In this document: piece by piece, positions 13,411 to 26,053 of the stretch
Position numbering within the stretch: position 1 is the stretch's first letter
Layout of the letters: the number at the start of each line of letters is the position of its first letter
DNA from: Ricinus communis
Taxonomy: Eukaryota; Streptophyta; Magnoliopsida; Malpighiales; Euphorbiaceae
Reading direction: 5' to 3'
Assembly: GCF_019578655.1 (NCBI RefSeq)
Contig: NC_063265.1
Location: 5,056,501 to 5,120,500, forward strand
Length of the DNA stretch: 64,000 nucleotides
Notes under the pieces: model-generated
Databases searched by the model: none
Told to the model about the DNA's origin: nothing
The model's input: only the letters and a program-made list of their open reading frames with translations
Position numbers and translations under genes: made by a program

Positions 13411-13623
13411 TGCAAAACAGAAAAGAAAATCAAGAGATATTTTGATTAACCAAAGATAACTGTCATGTTACATGCATGACAAGTATATATCAAAAATAAA
13501 ACTTTACTCTATTGGCTAGACTATAACTAACTACTACTCACTCAATTTATTAGCCATTTAGCTACTGTTTTTATAAAGATACCATCTTGTGTTCTTTAGC
13601 CGATTGTCAAGAAAAAAAGACAT
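13411..13623 (-). repeat. Probable 5' LTR of the minus-strand Copia element
   Basis: Directly upstream (minus strand) of the PBS, sequence ending in TTTTGCA and possibly starting TGTCTTTTTTTC would be a short LTR of about 210 bp. Its partner at the other end is missing, so the outer boundary is a guess. Confidence 0.4.
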
Positions 13624-13639
13624 GAGTGAAAAAATAAAT

Positions 13640-15352
13640 CGAAATGATAAAGTTGAAAGAGATATTTTGATGTTATGAAAATGTACTGACTTATTAATGT
13701 GGAATTCATTTAGAAATTCTACATGTTTTGTTAGAACTCAGTTTAGCTATAATCAATTCTTTACAAATTTGATTATGTAAAATTCTAAATTAACTTTCAC
13801 TACATTTAAAGCATATAAATCTTAATTTACAAATAAATTCCATAAAATTTTTAAATTTCAATGAGACGTTGTATAAGAGATACAATTTTTAAAATTTTTA
13901 ATTTCAATGAAAACTTATTGGAGCGTGTCTTGTAAATTAAATTGAATTTTAGTTGATCATTAAAACTTTGGCACCTGTAATATTATAATTTTGGATCCAT
14001 TCTCTAATTCTTGCCTCCAAAAAACTCTCAAGTAATTTTTATCTTTTTTTTTTCTCCATGAGATTTAGAATATCTAAAATGTAAATAGCATGTTTTCTAA
14101 AATATTTTTATTATCAAATTTATTTAAAAATTAAAGAATGAATTAATAATTTAAAATAGTAAACAAGCAGAGCACGCAGCATCACAAATTAGAAAAATAT
14201 TATCAACTAGACTGAAATACGTAGCAAAAATATTTATTACAAAAGTAAAAGAAATTACTTTTTAATTGCATTTATTATAATTATTGTGTTCTTATTTTTG
14301 CAATGAATAAGATTCATATTTTACTATAAGAAAATAATAAAAATAAAGAAATAAACCCTGAAGGTGGACGAAATAATAGCAATTGAAGTTAGAAATCATA
14401 ATATAATATATGATAAAATAGCAAAGAATAAAAAATTGCACATTGAACATCTAGATCTTAATTATTGTCACCGGACCAATTTTAAGACAAGACTCTTAGC
14501 TTTAATTTTCTTTTCTTTTTTTATCTCCCTCTATCTGTCTCTCACTTTACATGAAAAGGAAGGGAGCAGAAGACAGACCTATTGCCACCGATAATGTGTA
14601 GTGTCAGTAGCTTTTGTCGACAATCCTAATCCCATTAAGAGGGAAATGGCAATAATTAATTAATCTAGATTGTGGTTCAGCTTGAAGGAGTAACAGAAAT
14701 AATTCAACACTGTAATTAAGCCAAGTATTTGTGGTGCTGGTCAATTGCAGATTCATGGCATTGGTATGTGGTGGATATGGTTGATGAAGTGCACAACTTT
14801 TCCATGGTGGTCACACCACTCTGGATTTCATCATCATTAACTTGATTAAGCCAAGTTCTAAGAATCACAAGTTCCTTTCTCCAATCAATAAACTTCTTTT
14901 CCTACTACAAATAGGCTGGTAGCCATTATTCTTTACCTGCAACGCAGCATCATGCAATAAAAATAAGAGAAACTTTTCAATGGAATAGGTATATTCCCCG
15001 CCTTATCATCAATGGATAATTTATATATATTTATTAATTTTAAATAAATAAATATAATTAATTATTTAATAGTAATATATAAATGTATTATTTTTTATTT
15101 GTTATGATATATATAATGTAGATAAAAGTTAATCTAAAAATAAAAATTGTGGCTATTTTTATATTAAACCCTCTTCGGCTAATAGAATCATATATTTCCT
15201 TTTCCTTTTCTATTCTCCCCCTCATTTCTCCTCTATTAGTATGTAAGAATTTCTTTAAATTTTTTTACTAAAATGTCGACCTTTTTGTTTTTTTTAACAG
15301 ACTGTTGTACTTGCCAGTTTTATGAACTTGTATTACAATATTTAACTACTAA
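13640..15352. other. Intergenic region, no gene seen
   Basis: No supported gene. It is mostly AT-rich. A patch of higher GC around 14580-14970 has no open frame of note and no splice-consistent exon chain. Confidence 0.45.
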
Positions 15353-16512
15353 GGATGGTATATTCAATTAAAAGAATTAAAGACTTTGATGAAATTTAAA
15401 AACCAAAAAGTGTATTTAATAATTAATTAAGAAAATTTAAGATTTTGATGAAATTTAAGAGTTATAGCGTATTCAATAGCAACTTCAAAAGAGTCTGTAT
15501 AACTTATGCGATATTCAATAGCAATTACAATTTTTATAAAGTCTATAGAAGTAAGTTAATATTCAAGAAGTTATTAATTTTTATAGACATATGGACTTTT
15601 ATATATTTTTAATGATTTTTTATGCATTATCTATGAATAAAAATTTTCAAGAATTCTCTTTCCCTTCTTCTCAAAATCTCATCTTTTTTCTTTTCAAATT
15701 CTCATACATTATTGGCTTCGTTCCTTTTCATTGTATCCTCCATCTTAAAAAAAAAAAAAAATTAGATGAAACTCAAAAGCTAAAATATCTACTAATAATA
15801 TTTTTTTGTACTCAAAAATATAAAATAAATTAATTAAAAGTTTTGAATTTAATTTTAAGAGAGGCCTCATAAAAAAATATGAAATTCAAATAAAGAATCT
15901 AGTGATTTTTGAAGTATTGTTTTGAACAAACAAGATGATCAATATACTTCTAAGTTTTAATAGGAAGATCATTTAGATAATAGTTTCTATTGGTAAATAT
16001 AATCATTGTTGGTTTAGGTTTTATCAAATAATTGGTAAGCATAATTTATTGATAGTTTAGATATTTATCAAATAATAAATAAAATATAGTGAATATGATA
16101 TGAATTTAGCAGTTTAATTGGAGACAAATTGTGATATGATGATTTCTTTAAAAAAAATTATGTCTTGAGAAAAGAATAGTATTCATGTTGTAAGATAGAA
16201 AATTTTAAAATAAATATAAATATAACACAATAATAAAATGAAGTCTGTTACTTGTATATAAAGTTACCTATGAGATTATATGAAATAACTCTTAAAATAA
16301 ACACAAAAAAAAAAAAGTAAAATGAGTAATTTTATTTTTAAATAATTGAATAATAAATAAAAATAGTCTATAAAAGTCAATAAAAATCTATTAATTTCTA
16401 TAAAAGTCTATTAGTTAATGAGCTCTGCAAAAATCTATAAAAATTCATAAACTATTTAAAAAAATTCACTTAAAAAAATCTATAAAAATTTTAATTCAAT
16501 AAACCCTTCTAA
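15353..16512. mobile_element. Non-autonomous TIR element (hAT-like, tentative)
   Basis: The left end (GGTATATTCAATTAAAAG at about 15356) and the reverse complement of the right end (GGGTTTATTGAATTAAAATT, plus strand about 16487-16508) form terminal inverted repeats. Both subterminal regions carry repeated TCTATAAAAGTCTA-type words, with TTTATAGA..ACTTTTATA on the left and CTATAAAAGTCTATT on the right in opposite orientation. No transposase was seen inside. The target-site duplication is not clear. Confidence 0.5.
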
Positions 16513-19500
16513 ACAAAATAAATTCTGAATTCAGTAATCTACTGTTAAATTTTTTTATTTCAATACAGATAACAACTTTCACTAAAACATTATACATAAG
16601 CGTACATTGTGAGGAAAAGGAAAAGAAGAAAAAGGGAAAAAGAAACACAGCATTGTAGTCTTCAGTTTCTTGTTATGCTATATGTCTTGATCACTTAAGC
16701 TATGGTGTTAGGTTAAAATGCTGACTGTTAGATCAAAGTTAATGCATGAATATTAAGTATATGTCCGAATTTGGCAGCTATTCACATCTTAGAACGGTAG
16801 CTATACTTGAAAAATATCAAATAAAACTCCTTCTGGCGAGCCACAGGAATTATGGAGAATCATTAGTCCCTCGGATTTTGTGAAAGAATAGTACACAAGT
16901 AAGACAGGAAAAAAAAAAAAAAGCAACAGAAACTCTCCGGATCATATTGAAAGATCATTTAAGATAAAAAAGAAAGTGAGAGTGAGAGATTCTGTTTTCC
17001 ATTTATTTTTTCCTGTTGTTTGGCTGGATTGTTCACAAAGTAAAACAAAATTGACACAGTTCAGGTTGCAAAATCCCATGCAGCCCATATTTAGATCTCC
17101 AGTAACATGGAAAACTTTGATTATTCTGAAAGAGACATTTGAAGATCAATCTATAATGTGGAGTTGAACCATAGATGCCAGCATTGCTGTAGAAGATTAA
17201 CTCATGGATGTATGTACTTTCACTGCTTGGTTTTTTCTGTCACCTGATCAATTTATTATGAACCTGATTAGTCTGTATGACTTGTGATTGAGCCAACTAC
17301 TCGTCTTGACTTTTTAATGGCCTAATTAACTTCAGCTACAGTCGTTTCCAGCAAAGAAGGTGGTGCCATTCACTAACATGCAAGCATATCTTTGAGAAAT
17401 CTACATCATTTCTTTAAATTATTGTAGAAATCGTGCCTTCACCATTACTATTTATTCATCTTAATCCTTAGATGTCATGTTATAGTAATCCATGTGTTCT
17501 GATGTCTTCTTTTATTTGTTTTTTATAATTCTATCACAACTATATTGTATATCAGGTATTATTCATGCATGCCCAAGAAAAACATAAAGCAAAAAAAAAA
17601 AAAAAAGACAGGTGTAATGCATAATATAAGTATTATTTGTAACATATAAAAGTTAATTTCTTTTTCTAAAAAAAAAAAAAAGAATAATCATGGATTTAAT
17701 TTTGAGTCATTTATGTTTTATTGTGTTTAAAATAGTTCATGATCTTTTAATTATTTCATTATTTTTATTGTATTTTAATATTATTTATTTTATTTAGAAT
17801 GAATAAATAGAATTAAGTTTGATAAAAAAATATAAAAATTAGATTGTTTTCATTGATAGTCATAGATATCTATATTTGATATATAAAAATAAAAAATGAA
17901 AGAAAAGGTAAAATAAATCCAAAAGAATAGGAGATCACATCACATAATATTTTTAACACAATAAAACATAAAACCTAAAAATATAAAAATGACAAAATAG
18001 GAAATCATTTAAACAATAAAATATAAAAAATTGAATAACAAAAGCACGAAAAAAAAAAACGTAAAGACGAGTTTGTCAAACGATTTCATTTTATGCTTAA
18101 CATCTGAATTATACGAGTGTTTAAGGTGCCAATAACATATAAGCCCTAAATATAAGTAAAAAATCAAGAACCATTTAGCATATATTTTATGTTTCCAATA
18201 AGAATTCATTGGTCCTAATAATTCTTAGTCAATTAAACCTTACTCATTTTATGGATTGACAATATGGATAACTCTCCCTTCTCTACCAATCCTTTCCCAA
18301 TAAAATTTCACATCAAGAAGCAATAAAGGGTTTTCTAGAAGAATTTTGCTGTGTATATTGGAAGACTAGCACAAATGATAATGAAAGAAAAGAGAATAAT
18401 AAAGCTTGAGAAGATAGTGACGAAGTAATTAAAGCCCTTCCAATTTATCAATAAAAAGAATTGGGTTTTTATCATCCAAATCTCCTTGAGAAAAAGAAAA
18501 GAAAAGAACTTATGTTGATTATGTGCAAAATTGGCCCGAAATTGTAGACAAATGAAAGGCCTTGCGCAATGCACATACATCTTCAATCAGGGTTCACTGT
18601 TTGTGCATCTTATCTTTTTGCCGTTAACTCTACAATGTCATGTCTGCAATTGACGCCATGATTGCTTTAAAAAGTTTCAGTGAACCAAAATCATACGGTT
18701 TCTGAGTCAGGCAGATCACCTTTTATAATCTCAATATGGAATGTATAATCACTGTCATGGGAGCTGTGGCCACTTACCTGCCGTAAGATCATACACAAAG
18801 GGTCCTTTCTATGCAGCCACTATTAGTATATATTCTGTAATGACACGAACTGTTGCCAATCCAACATGAAGCATGCTCCATATGTCATATCATGTTCATG
18901 CTAATATATATTAGATAATTATAAATATGAAGTCTCTCAAAAATGAAAAGTTTTATTTAGATAGTATGGTGCTTTGGGGTTCAATATTCTCTTCCACTCA
19001 TGTTCAACATGCGTCCACCTGCAAGACACAATAAACTGATCCTTTGTAGTCAAATGTAATTGGGATAGAAAAAGGAGCATTATCAGCAGCATCCATCTGG
19101 GTGGGAGTACCAAGATGCCAACAGTGAATGGCATAATCCATGCACCCTTATCATTACTAGTGATGATAGTGGTATACAAGGCCAACTTGTTCACTCTGAA
19201 TTCTTGCACTCAAACTGGTCTAGTTAAATTGATTCAGAAACAAGGTGCACCACGAGTGAGGCGTCAATAATGTTCTGTAACACCGCTGTGCTGTCCATAT
19301 CAAGAGCCAAGACATTACAAGGCAAGAAACTCAGGTTTCTGTTATTCCAGTCACCATAACGATTAAAACCAATGGGAACATCTGCATACATTTAGGAGAG
19401 TGGATTAAAGAATAAGTGAAAGCGTCTAGAGTTCATCTCAGCACGAAGGAAAAAGTAGCATATATATGATGTGATCAGCTCTCACTTGACAGTTTACACA

Positions 19501-22440
19501 AGCAATAAAGATAGTGAGGGGAGAGAAAATTGAAGCAAATGTGCTAAGGGAACAAAGATTATTTTCTTTTCACTTATTTGGACAAAGTATTTTAGGACGA
19601 GGGTAGAAAATTATCCTATCATAAGTGAAACTATACTCTTGTCTTGTACTTTTTGTGTTCAACGAGTATGCAGATTATTTCTTCCATCACTCCTTCACTT
19701 TCCTCCTAACTTGGAGTTGGAGGCAAACAAGCTTGTTTGCCGCTTTTCATCCTGACTTCATTTTCTTTCCCTTTTCCTTTATATCCCAAACAAAGGAAAA
19801 GGAAGGACCCTTTTTTCACTTTCCTTCCTCCCACTTTCCACCTATCCAAACGTAGTCTAAACAGGTCATCCATATCCCAAAAACTAAAAATCAGAGTGAT
19901 AATGCTCAAATACTCCCATGTAAAGGAAGTCCAATTTTGTAGATAATTTATGACAGGAATTCTGTAGACAGAAAGTGGATCCACTAACATGGGCATGAGT
20001 GGGCTGGCGAAGATGAGTCAACAGGCCACTAAATCTCTCATTGCTTTAGGAAGAGAAGTTGTGGAGGTAAAAGAGTGTTGACATTAGTTTACACTTTACA
20101 GTGTTGACATTTAACAAACAAAAAGTGGGATGAAGATCTCACAGGATTTCACTTATGATTCCCCTAGCTTAAGAACTAGAGGAAGACATTAGGTCTCAAA
20201 ATGAGATCATATATATGACTCTTCCACAAGTGGAGGTAAAACTAAATAATCCCCAAAAGATGAGTTTTTCGGATGGAAGATACACCCTGGTATCTTGTAG
20301 AGGATGCTAGCTATAGCTTCTGGTGGTAGGATCTGTCCTAGTATTAGCATTTTCCAGATTAAGAAGATTACATAACATTCCCACGCAAAGAAATGGTAGG
20401 GTAGAATGGAGCTGACGAACAAACAGCGATTCCTTATTTCTTCAGAAATGGCTAAAAGAAAACAAGAATCGCATTCCTACCAGCATGAAAAGGGCAATAA
20501 GCTTGCGACCATACATACATATATATGCACATGGATGCATGTGCCTTCCCTGTGTCTGTGTCTGTATGTGTGCAAAAAGAGATACAGATGCAGAAAAAAG
20601 GTACACATTTACAAGTTCTAATCATCTAAAAATAATAGGTGTAAACAAAATTATTGCATTAATATCACATCTTGTGTCTGTCAATAAACCTAACAAACTT
20701 ACTAAGCTTGCAAAAGAGAGTGCAAACTGTCAAACTAATTAATCATGGCTAAGAAAGCCACCATATAGTCCTTGCTGAAAAACCGAGTGCTTTCTTTTTC
20801 TTGACTCAATTACAAGAGTCATTTACTGACACCTTACACGAGCCTTGTCGGCACACTACTGTTCTAAACAGAAAGCAGCAGAGCCCTATGGTTGGGAAAG
20901 AAAAGGCTGAAACTTGGTCTTTGGACAATTGCATCACGCCTTCCTCGGACAACAAGGAATATCGATTCGCAGCTTAATCTAGATAAGTGGAAGATTTTCT
21001 TTACCTTCTGGAAAGTTTTGAAAAATTATTGTCGGGCCTATATCTTTATCCATCCATGAATAGATAATTACCACATATTTTTAATTTTCAATAATTAATT
21101 ATGTGATAATTACTTAATTTTAGAATATAAAATACTATTACACTTTAAAAAGACATGGTAGGTCCGGCCAAAATGGCCACACTAGAACAATTAGATGCTT
21201 GCTTAGCCACGACTGGAGAACCTTACTGGAATTGAAATCCGTAGTACTAATATTTCTTCACACAAATTATGTTTAATGTAACCTATGAAGAGATTAGGAA
21301 AAAGGAAATCTCAATCTGGTTTTGACTAATATGACTTTCTAGACAAATTATTGCAATCTACCGTTGTATTTGGTTGAAATAAATTTTACATACTCTATCT
21401 AAAAAATTAAGTTATTTTGTATTTAATTAAAACAAAAATCCATTTAAAACTTTATATGATTCAATTTATGAATAAATAACTTAATTAAATAAATTTTAAT
21501 GTTAGTAAGTTAATATATTTTATGATATCAAAATACATCTTTTAATTTTATCGTTTTATTTTACTTTTTTTCTCATATTTTTTTCTATAAAGTTCTATTA
21601 TAATTTATTTTTATTTAATATTAATTTTCCTTGCAATGAATACTATAATGCATCAAATATAAAAATTCATTTATAAATAATAAAAATGCCTAATAAATTT
21701 TAAAGAAACACAATGTAAATATCCTATTCTTCAAATTTTTGAATTTTGCATATATACGTCATTTCCTTTCATTTTAGATAAAGACAAAAAAAGCGTATAA
21801 TCTGAAATAACATATAATCCGGAGACTTTGAATTTGGCAATGTTTATATTTTATTAGTAAACCGCATTATGTGTGTAAATTATTATAATAAAAATAAACC
21901 ATAAAAATATTTGATAAATTAATATACACTATAATATTTATTAAAATTTTTTAATTATTTTATAATTTAATAGAAACTCATGAAAATATATAAAAATATT
22001 TTAACCACATGAAGTAATTCACTTATAATAATTCTACGAATAAAGTATTATAATAACAATAAACATATAAATTAATATATCAATAAAATAAGACTAAAAG
22101 TATCATATATTTTTATCTTTTGACTTCTTATCTTCAATTTTTGCGAAAATTTATATTTTGAATTTTATTATAAATATAAATATAATGTGAGTAATTCATC
22201 AATTTTTTTTAGAATTAGAAATGTGTATAAAATTATGATAAAATTAGGATTGGATTGGATTAATTACTTTAATTCTATTAAGATTATGAGATTAATCACT
22301 AATTAATTATATTAAACTTAGAAAATTAAATTAATTACATATAAAATTAGAATAAGATAAAATTAATGATTATATAAAGATATTTTAGTCACCCCTTTAT
22401 GCTTCTAATATATTATAGAAGCATATTCATTCTTCTAAAA
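16513..22440. other. Intergenic region, no supported gene
   Basis: No gene can be supported. 18600-21000 is less AT-rich than its surroundings and has two short coding-like stretches on the minus strand (see findings), but no start, stop or domain holds together. Poly-A runs at 16910, 17590 and 17670 are simple repeats. 21340-21640 resembles 59800-60120 and is listed separately. Confidence 0.4.
21340..21640. repeat. Dispersed AT-rich repeat, copy 1
   Basis: It shares an ordered series of words with 59800-60120: AATATATTTTATnATA, AAAATAnnTCnTTnAATTTTA, then TCTCATATnTTTTTTCT..ATTTTTATnTAATATT. It is probably an old non-autonomous repeat family. The ends are unclear. Confidence 0.45.
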
Positions 22441-22496
22441 CGCTTTTCACAAAAATAGAAGAATCTTATGCTGCTCCTTCTATCTTTCAGGCATCG

Positions 22497-22995
22497 ATGA
22501 TACAGCCTGTGTCCGGACCTAGAGAAAAGATCCCTATTCATTCTTTTCAGTCCTCTGGACATCATATCTATACTGTCAGGATTAAAGGACACTTCATTTG
22601 GGATGTTGACCCAGGAATGTGTAAATCAGGATGCACCTGCAGAGATGATCTCGATTTTGCTGAACCATGTTTTCAACACTCTAAGAAAACTCCAAGAGTC
22701 ATGTCTCCAGAAACTCCGTGTTCAGTCACAGAACCAAGGCCAGATGACCGAAATCCAGACGGTCCTTGGATTGGCATCCACAAAAAATAAAAAGAAAAAC
22801 ATGATAAACCTCCTCTTCCTATGTATAAGGAAGCCTTAGAACTTCTTGCAAAAGAAGGAAAGACTGTCCTTGACATCACCTTTGATGAGATGAAGGTACT
22901 TTTGGCTCAAAAGGGAATTGTTTTGGCGTGTTCTACTACTTGCAGAAAGAGATTCATTCCGATTTACCGCCAGTTTCAACCACCCTGTGCAATCT
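22497..22995 (+). pseudogene. Pararetroviral polyprotein N-terminal remnant
   Basis: An ATG at 22497 opens a frame with a Cys-rich patch (GMCKSGCTCRDD) and a GHFIWDVDP motif. It runs into TAA at 22788-22790, then continues in the same frame to a second stop near 22995. Just before that the coding signal moves to the frame used by the coat region, so a frameshift lies at about 22975. The classical caulimovirid movement-protein core was not recognised, so the 5' end of the virus may be missing. Confidence 0.6.
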
Positions 22996-23094
22996 AAAGT
23001 CGTTTCATGTTCCAAATTTCAAGATTTTCCTCCCCTAGAGAAGTCCGAAAATAAAAGATCGGAGATCCTCCCCTTAAGGATTACTCCATCATGA

Positions 23095-23376
23095 TCTATA
23101 GAGCTTCTCACTCCACCAGAAGAAGTCCTAAATTGGCAGACCTCTAATTCCATAGTTCAGAATTCTTATCTAAAGAAGATAGATGGAAAATTGGATCAGG
23201 CTCTCCATTTGGCTCACAAATTGGACCAGAAGTTGGACACCTTCTCTCAAGAAGTACTCCAACTATATTCTTCTCTAACCGCCAAATATCAAGCATTAGA
23301 TAGAGAGCTTCGAGTTCCTCAACCGATTACACCAGCTTTCATCCAAAAGGAAAAAGAAATTACAAGGCTCAAAAGG
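23095..23376 (+). pseudogene. Pararetroviral coiled-coil (virion-associated-like) segment
   Basis: Open frame with a heptad pattern of hydrophobic residues around KLDQALHLAHKLDQKLD and continuing to YQALDRELR, a probable coiled coil. It lies between the N-terminal part and the coat region. The segment ends in TAG at 23377-23379, and the same frame continues beyond the stop. Confidence 0.6.
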
Positions 23377-23700
23377 TAGATTGATCAAATTGAACATGAC
23401 CTTAGAAAAGATCAGTCTTCTACAATCCCTTCCTTTACATCAGCAGCCTCTACATCTTCTGCAATTGCTCCCTCATACTATTCTGCATTTCCTTTCCTCC
23501 CACAGCCAGAACAAGAAGGAACTCTTTATCAACCCTTTGGTGCTTTCTCACATCTCTACCCAAAAGGCTCCATAACCCAACAAAAGAAAATAACTCATCC
23601 TCCAGTCTCTAAAGAAAATAAATTGTCAAACCAATCACTAATCAACCCTTATGATTCTGATTCTTCTTCAAATACCTCTGAGATGGCTGATATCACATAA

Positions 23701-24651
23701 ATTCTCATGAACATCTCTACTACTGAACCCAATCCAGAAGTAGTGGAGCCTGAAGATGGCACAGAGGATGCACAGTCATATTTTGTTCCTACTGGAGCTT
23801 CATACCCAAGGTCAAAACCAACAACTGGCACGGGACCTTGGTTCACCTTTGATGATTTGCCTCCATCAAAATTGAGAGATAAGCTTTCTGAATTTTTGGC
23901 ATGGATTGATCTTCAAATGACTTTTGATAGTGCCACACTTAAAAAGGTTCTTGCTGAATTTGTTACGAGATTCACAGGCAGTTTAAGGGATTGGTTCCAG
24001 TCACAGCCTGAGTATACCAGACTCCAATTTGTGACTTTGCCATCTCCATCAGCTGCAGTCACAGTCCTCCATAATCAGTTCCTTGGAAGTTATGATCTAA
24101 TTATACGACAACAAAAATAGGAATACTTTGATCGAAAATGTTGTTCGTTGAAGATCAAGGATCTAGAAAGACATTATTCTGCTTATGTCATTGGAGGGCA
24201 CGACAGCGATGATACATTAAAATATACTTTCATCACCTCATTACCAGATGAGATACAACCAGAAGTCAACAACATGATCGCCGCAACAAAGAAGCCAATC
24301 ACCTCCATTACTCTTAGAGAGATCTCGCAGTTCACTCTCTCCTCTATCAAAAGATTATGTGACCAGCAAGAATTGTTCAGAAGACTGTCTCAATGAGATT
24401 TGATTGTTCAAAAGGTTTATAACAAAAGCCACCTCAAGATTAAATGTAAGGCCTCCAATTGTGTCTGCTCCAATCACAAGAAGAAAATCAAACACCATTT
24501 CTAAAAATACCCTCGCAGCAAAAGCACAGAATTCAAAGAAAAAAGGCCACATATAAAAAGATTCAGATACTTCCGGAAAAAGAGGAATCAAGGTCACAAA
24601 TCAGACAGATGCTACATCTGTCGAAAGAAAGAGCATTAGGCTAAAGATTGC
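23701..24651 (+). pseudogene. Pararetroviral coat-protein region with zinc knuckle
   Basis: One frame runs through this region, interrupted by TAG at 24118, TGA at 24394, TAA at 24502 and TAG at 24637. Capsid-like text begins near GPWFTFDDLPPSKLRDKLSE. A CX2CX4HX4C knuckle is at 24610-24651 (C-YI-C, then H, then C), and the TAG at 24637-24639 falls inside it directly after the His codon. The upstream join also carries TAA at 23698-23700. No indel is needed across the whole coat region. Confidence 0.75.
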
Positions 24652-24798
24652 CCTCAAAATTCAGAAAAATCAGCAAGGATGGTCCAGCAAGTTAGCATGT
24701 CCATGTCTCTACCAAGTTCATTTGAAGAAGATATAGAGTTTCTTTTATCAGAACAAGACGATCTTACTCCAGAGAGTCCCTTTGGAATAGAAGAATAA

Positions 24799-25400
24799 TA
24801 TTCAGACTCTACTGAGTCTTTAGAAGAGTCCTCTTTAGATTCTGATGATAATGAAATTTCAATTCTGATGATCAGTCTGTCCTCAAAAAAAGAGAAGGAC
24901 ATTCTGACAAATGTGATACAATATCCTTTTTCTCCATCTCCAGTTCCTGAGTTATCTCAACTTGCTACTAATATTCCTCCAGTTCCTTATGTTCCTATAC
25001 AAGTCTTACCTTCAAGATATGCAAAACCTATTCCAGTTATAGCTTTCTTTAACACTGGAACTCAAAGAAGCATGATGAATCCTGAAGTCCTCTCATCTGA
25101 ATACTGGAAATCTCATATTCAGTTTTTCAGAGCAGCAAATGGCCAAACTTTCAAGACTACATTGATCACAAAATAAAAAATCGGGATACAGTTTTTTCCT
25201 GATTGTGTGGTATGGACGCACATCATTGGCTCATATCTCCCAAACAAAGACCTCTCAATAGGTTTTGATGTTTATCATCAAGCTCAAAAGCTTCAAATTC
25301 TTCCCAATGGAATAAAGTTCAAGAGGCAGTTTCGTCCATACACAGATACATCTAATCTGTTCACTATAGCAGACACAGAACCACCATTCCTGCAATACAA
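24799..25400 (+). pseudogene. Pararetroviral aspartic protease region, altered active site
   Basis: In the same frame as the coat region, after TAA at 24796, a stretch near 25039-25090 has the pattern of a retroviral-type aspartic protease, but the catalytic triplet reads Asn-Thr-Gly (AFFNTGTQRSMM) where families have Asp-Thr-Gly. A TAA at 25174 follows. The region then runs toward the start of the RT domain (SIGFDVYH, LPNGIKFKRQF, near 25255-25340). Confidence 0.75.
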
Positions 25401-26050
25401 AGAAAAATTCCTTCCTTTTTGTCCAGAATCTCATTCACATTTTCAATACCTTATATCAGGGAAGCCATACCACACCTATCCAGTTACACATGTCATCTTT
25501 CCAAAATGCTCAAAAAGGACCCTCCCCATTGGGGAACAGAACAGACTACAGCTGTCAATAGACTAAAAGAATTGGCTCACAAGCCTCCACCCCTCACCAT
25601 TCCATCTACAGGAAATCTTATCCTACAAAAAGACGCATCTGATCATGCGTGGGGGCCATTCTTCTTGAAAATCTCAATAACAAGGAACAATTGTGTGGTT
25701 ATGCATTAGGACGATTTTCTCCATCAGAAAAGCATTACCATTCAACATATAAAGAGATTCTGGCAGTCAAATACGGGATAAAAAAGTTTGAGTTTTTCCT
25801 TATTAGTCAATACTTCTTGGTTCGAATGGGTAATTCTTCATTTCCAAAAATCCTTGAGTCCAACCAAAAGACCTTACCAGAACCTCAATTATTGAGATTA
25901 AAATCATGGTTTAGCATATATGATTTTGAAATTCAGCATATAAAAGGAATGAGAAACCTCATCCCAGATTTCTTATCCAGACTGTCAAAGCCACAACCAA
26001 AACACCAACCTATTGTCCTCTTCACCTCAACAGTTAATCTTCCTATAATC
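25400..26050 (+). pseudogene. Pararetroviral RT remnant and RNase H
   Basis: After a short N-terminal RT stretch near 25380-25440 the coding signal jumps to the RT connection (PPHWGTEQTTAVNRLKELA, about 25507-25563). The fingers and palm, including the YxDD box, are absent. RNase H follows, with KDASDHAWG near 25630-25656, the EILAVKYGIKKFEFF helix, and HIKG..NLIPDFLSRL near 25938-25982. Frameshifts lie at about 25480-25500 and at a G run near 25650, so the enzyme is dead. Confidence 0.85.
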
Positions 26051-26053
26051 TTC

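Larger units (their letters stand above)
9390..13623 (-). mobile_element. Ty1/copia retrotransposon, 3'-truncated and degenerate
   Basis: On the minus strand the order is a possible LTR, a primer-binding site, gag with zinc knuckle, protease, integrase and RT, which is the Copia order. The RT portion ends near 9400-9495 in a pre-RNase H segment ([17 protein letters not shown]). RNase H and a 3' LTR are not found beyond it. The reading frame is broken many times. I infer an old copy whose 3' end was lost by deletion or replaced by unrelated AT-rich DNA. Target-site duplications cannot be identified. Confidence 0.85.

Noticed and set aside
19625..20742. Overlapping open frames on both strands between 19.6 and 20.7 kb
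   Set aside because: Low-complexity or shadow frames without start context, domain or splice-consistent neighbours.
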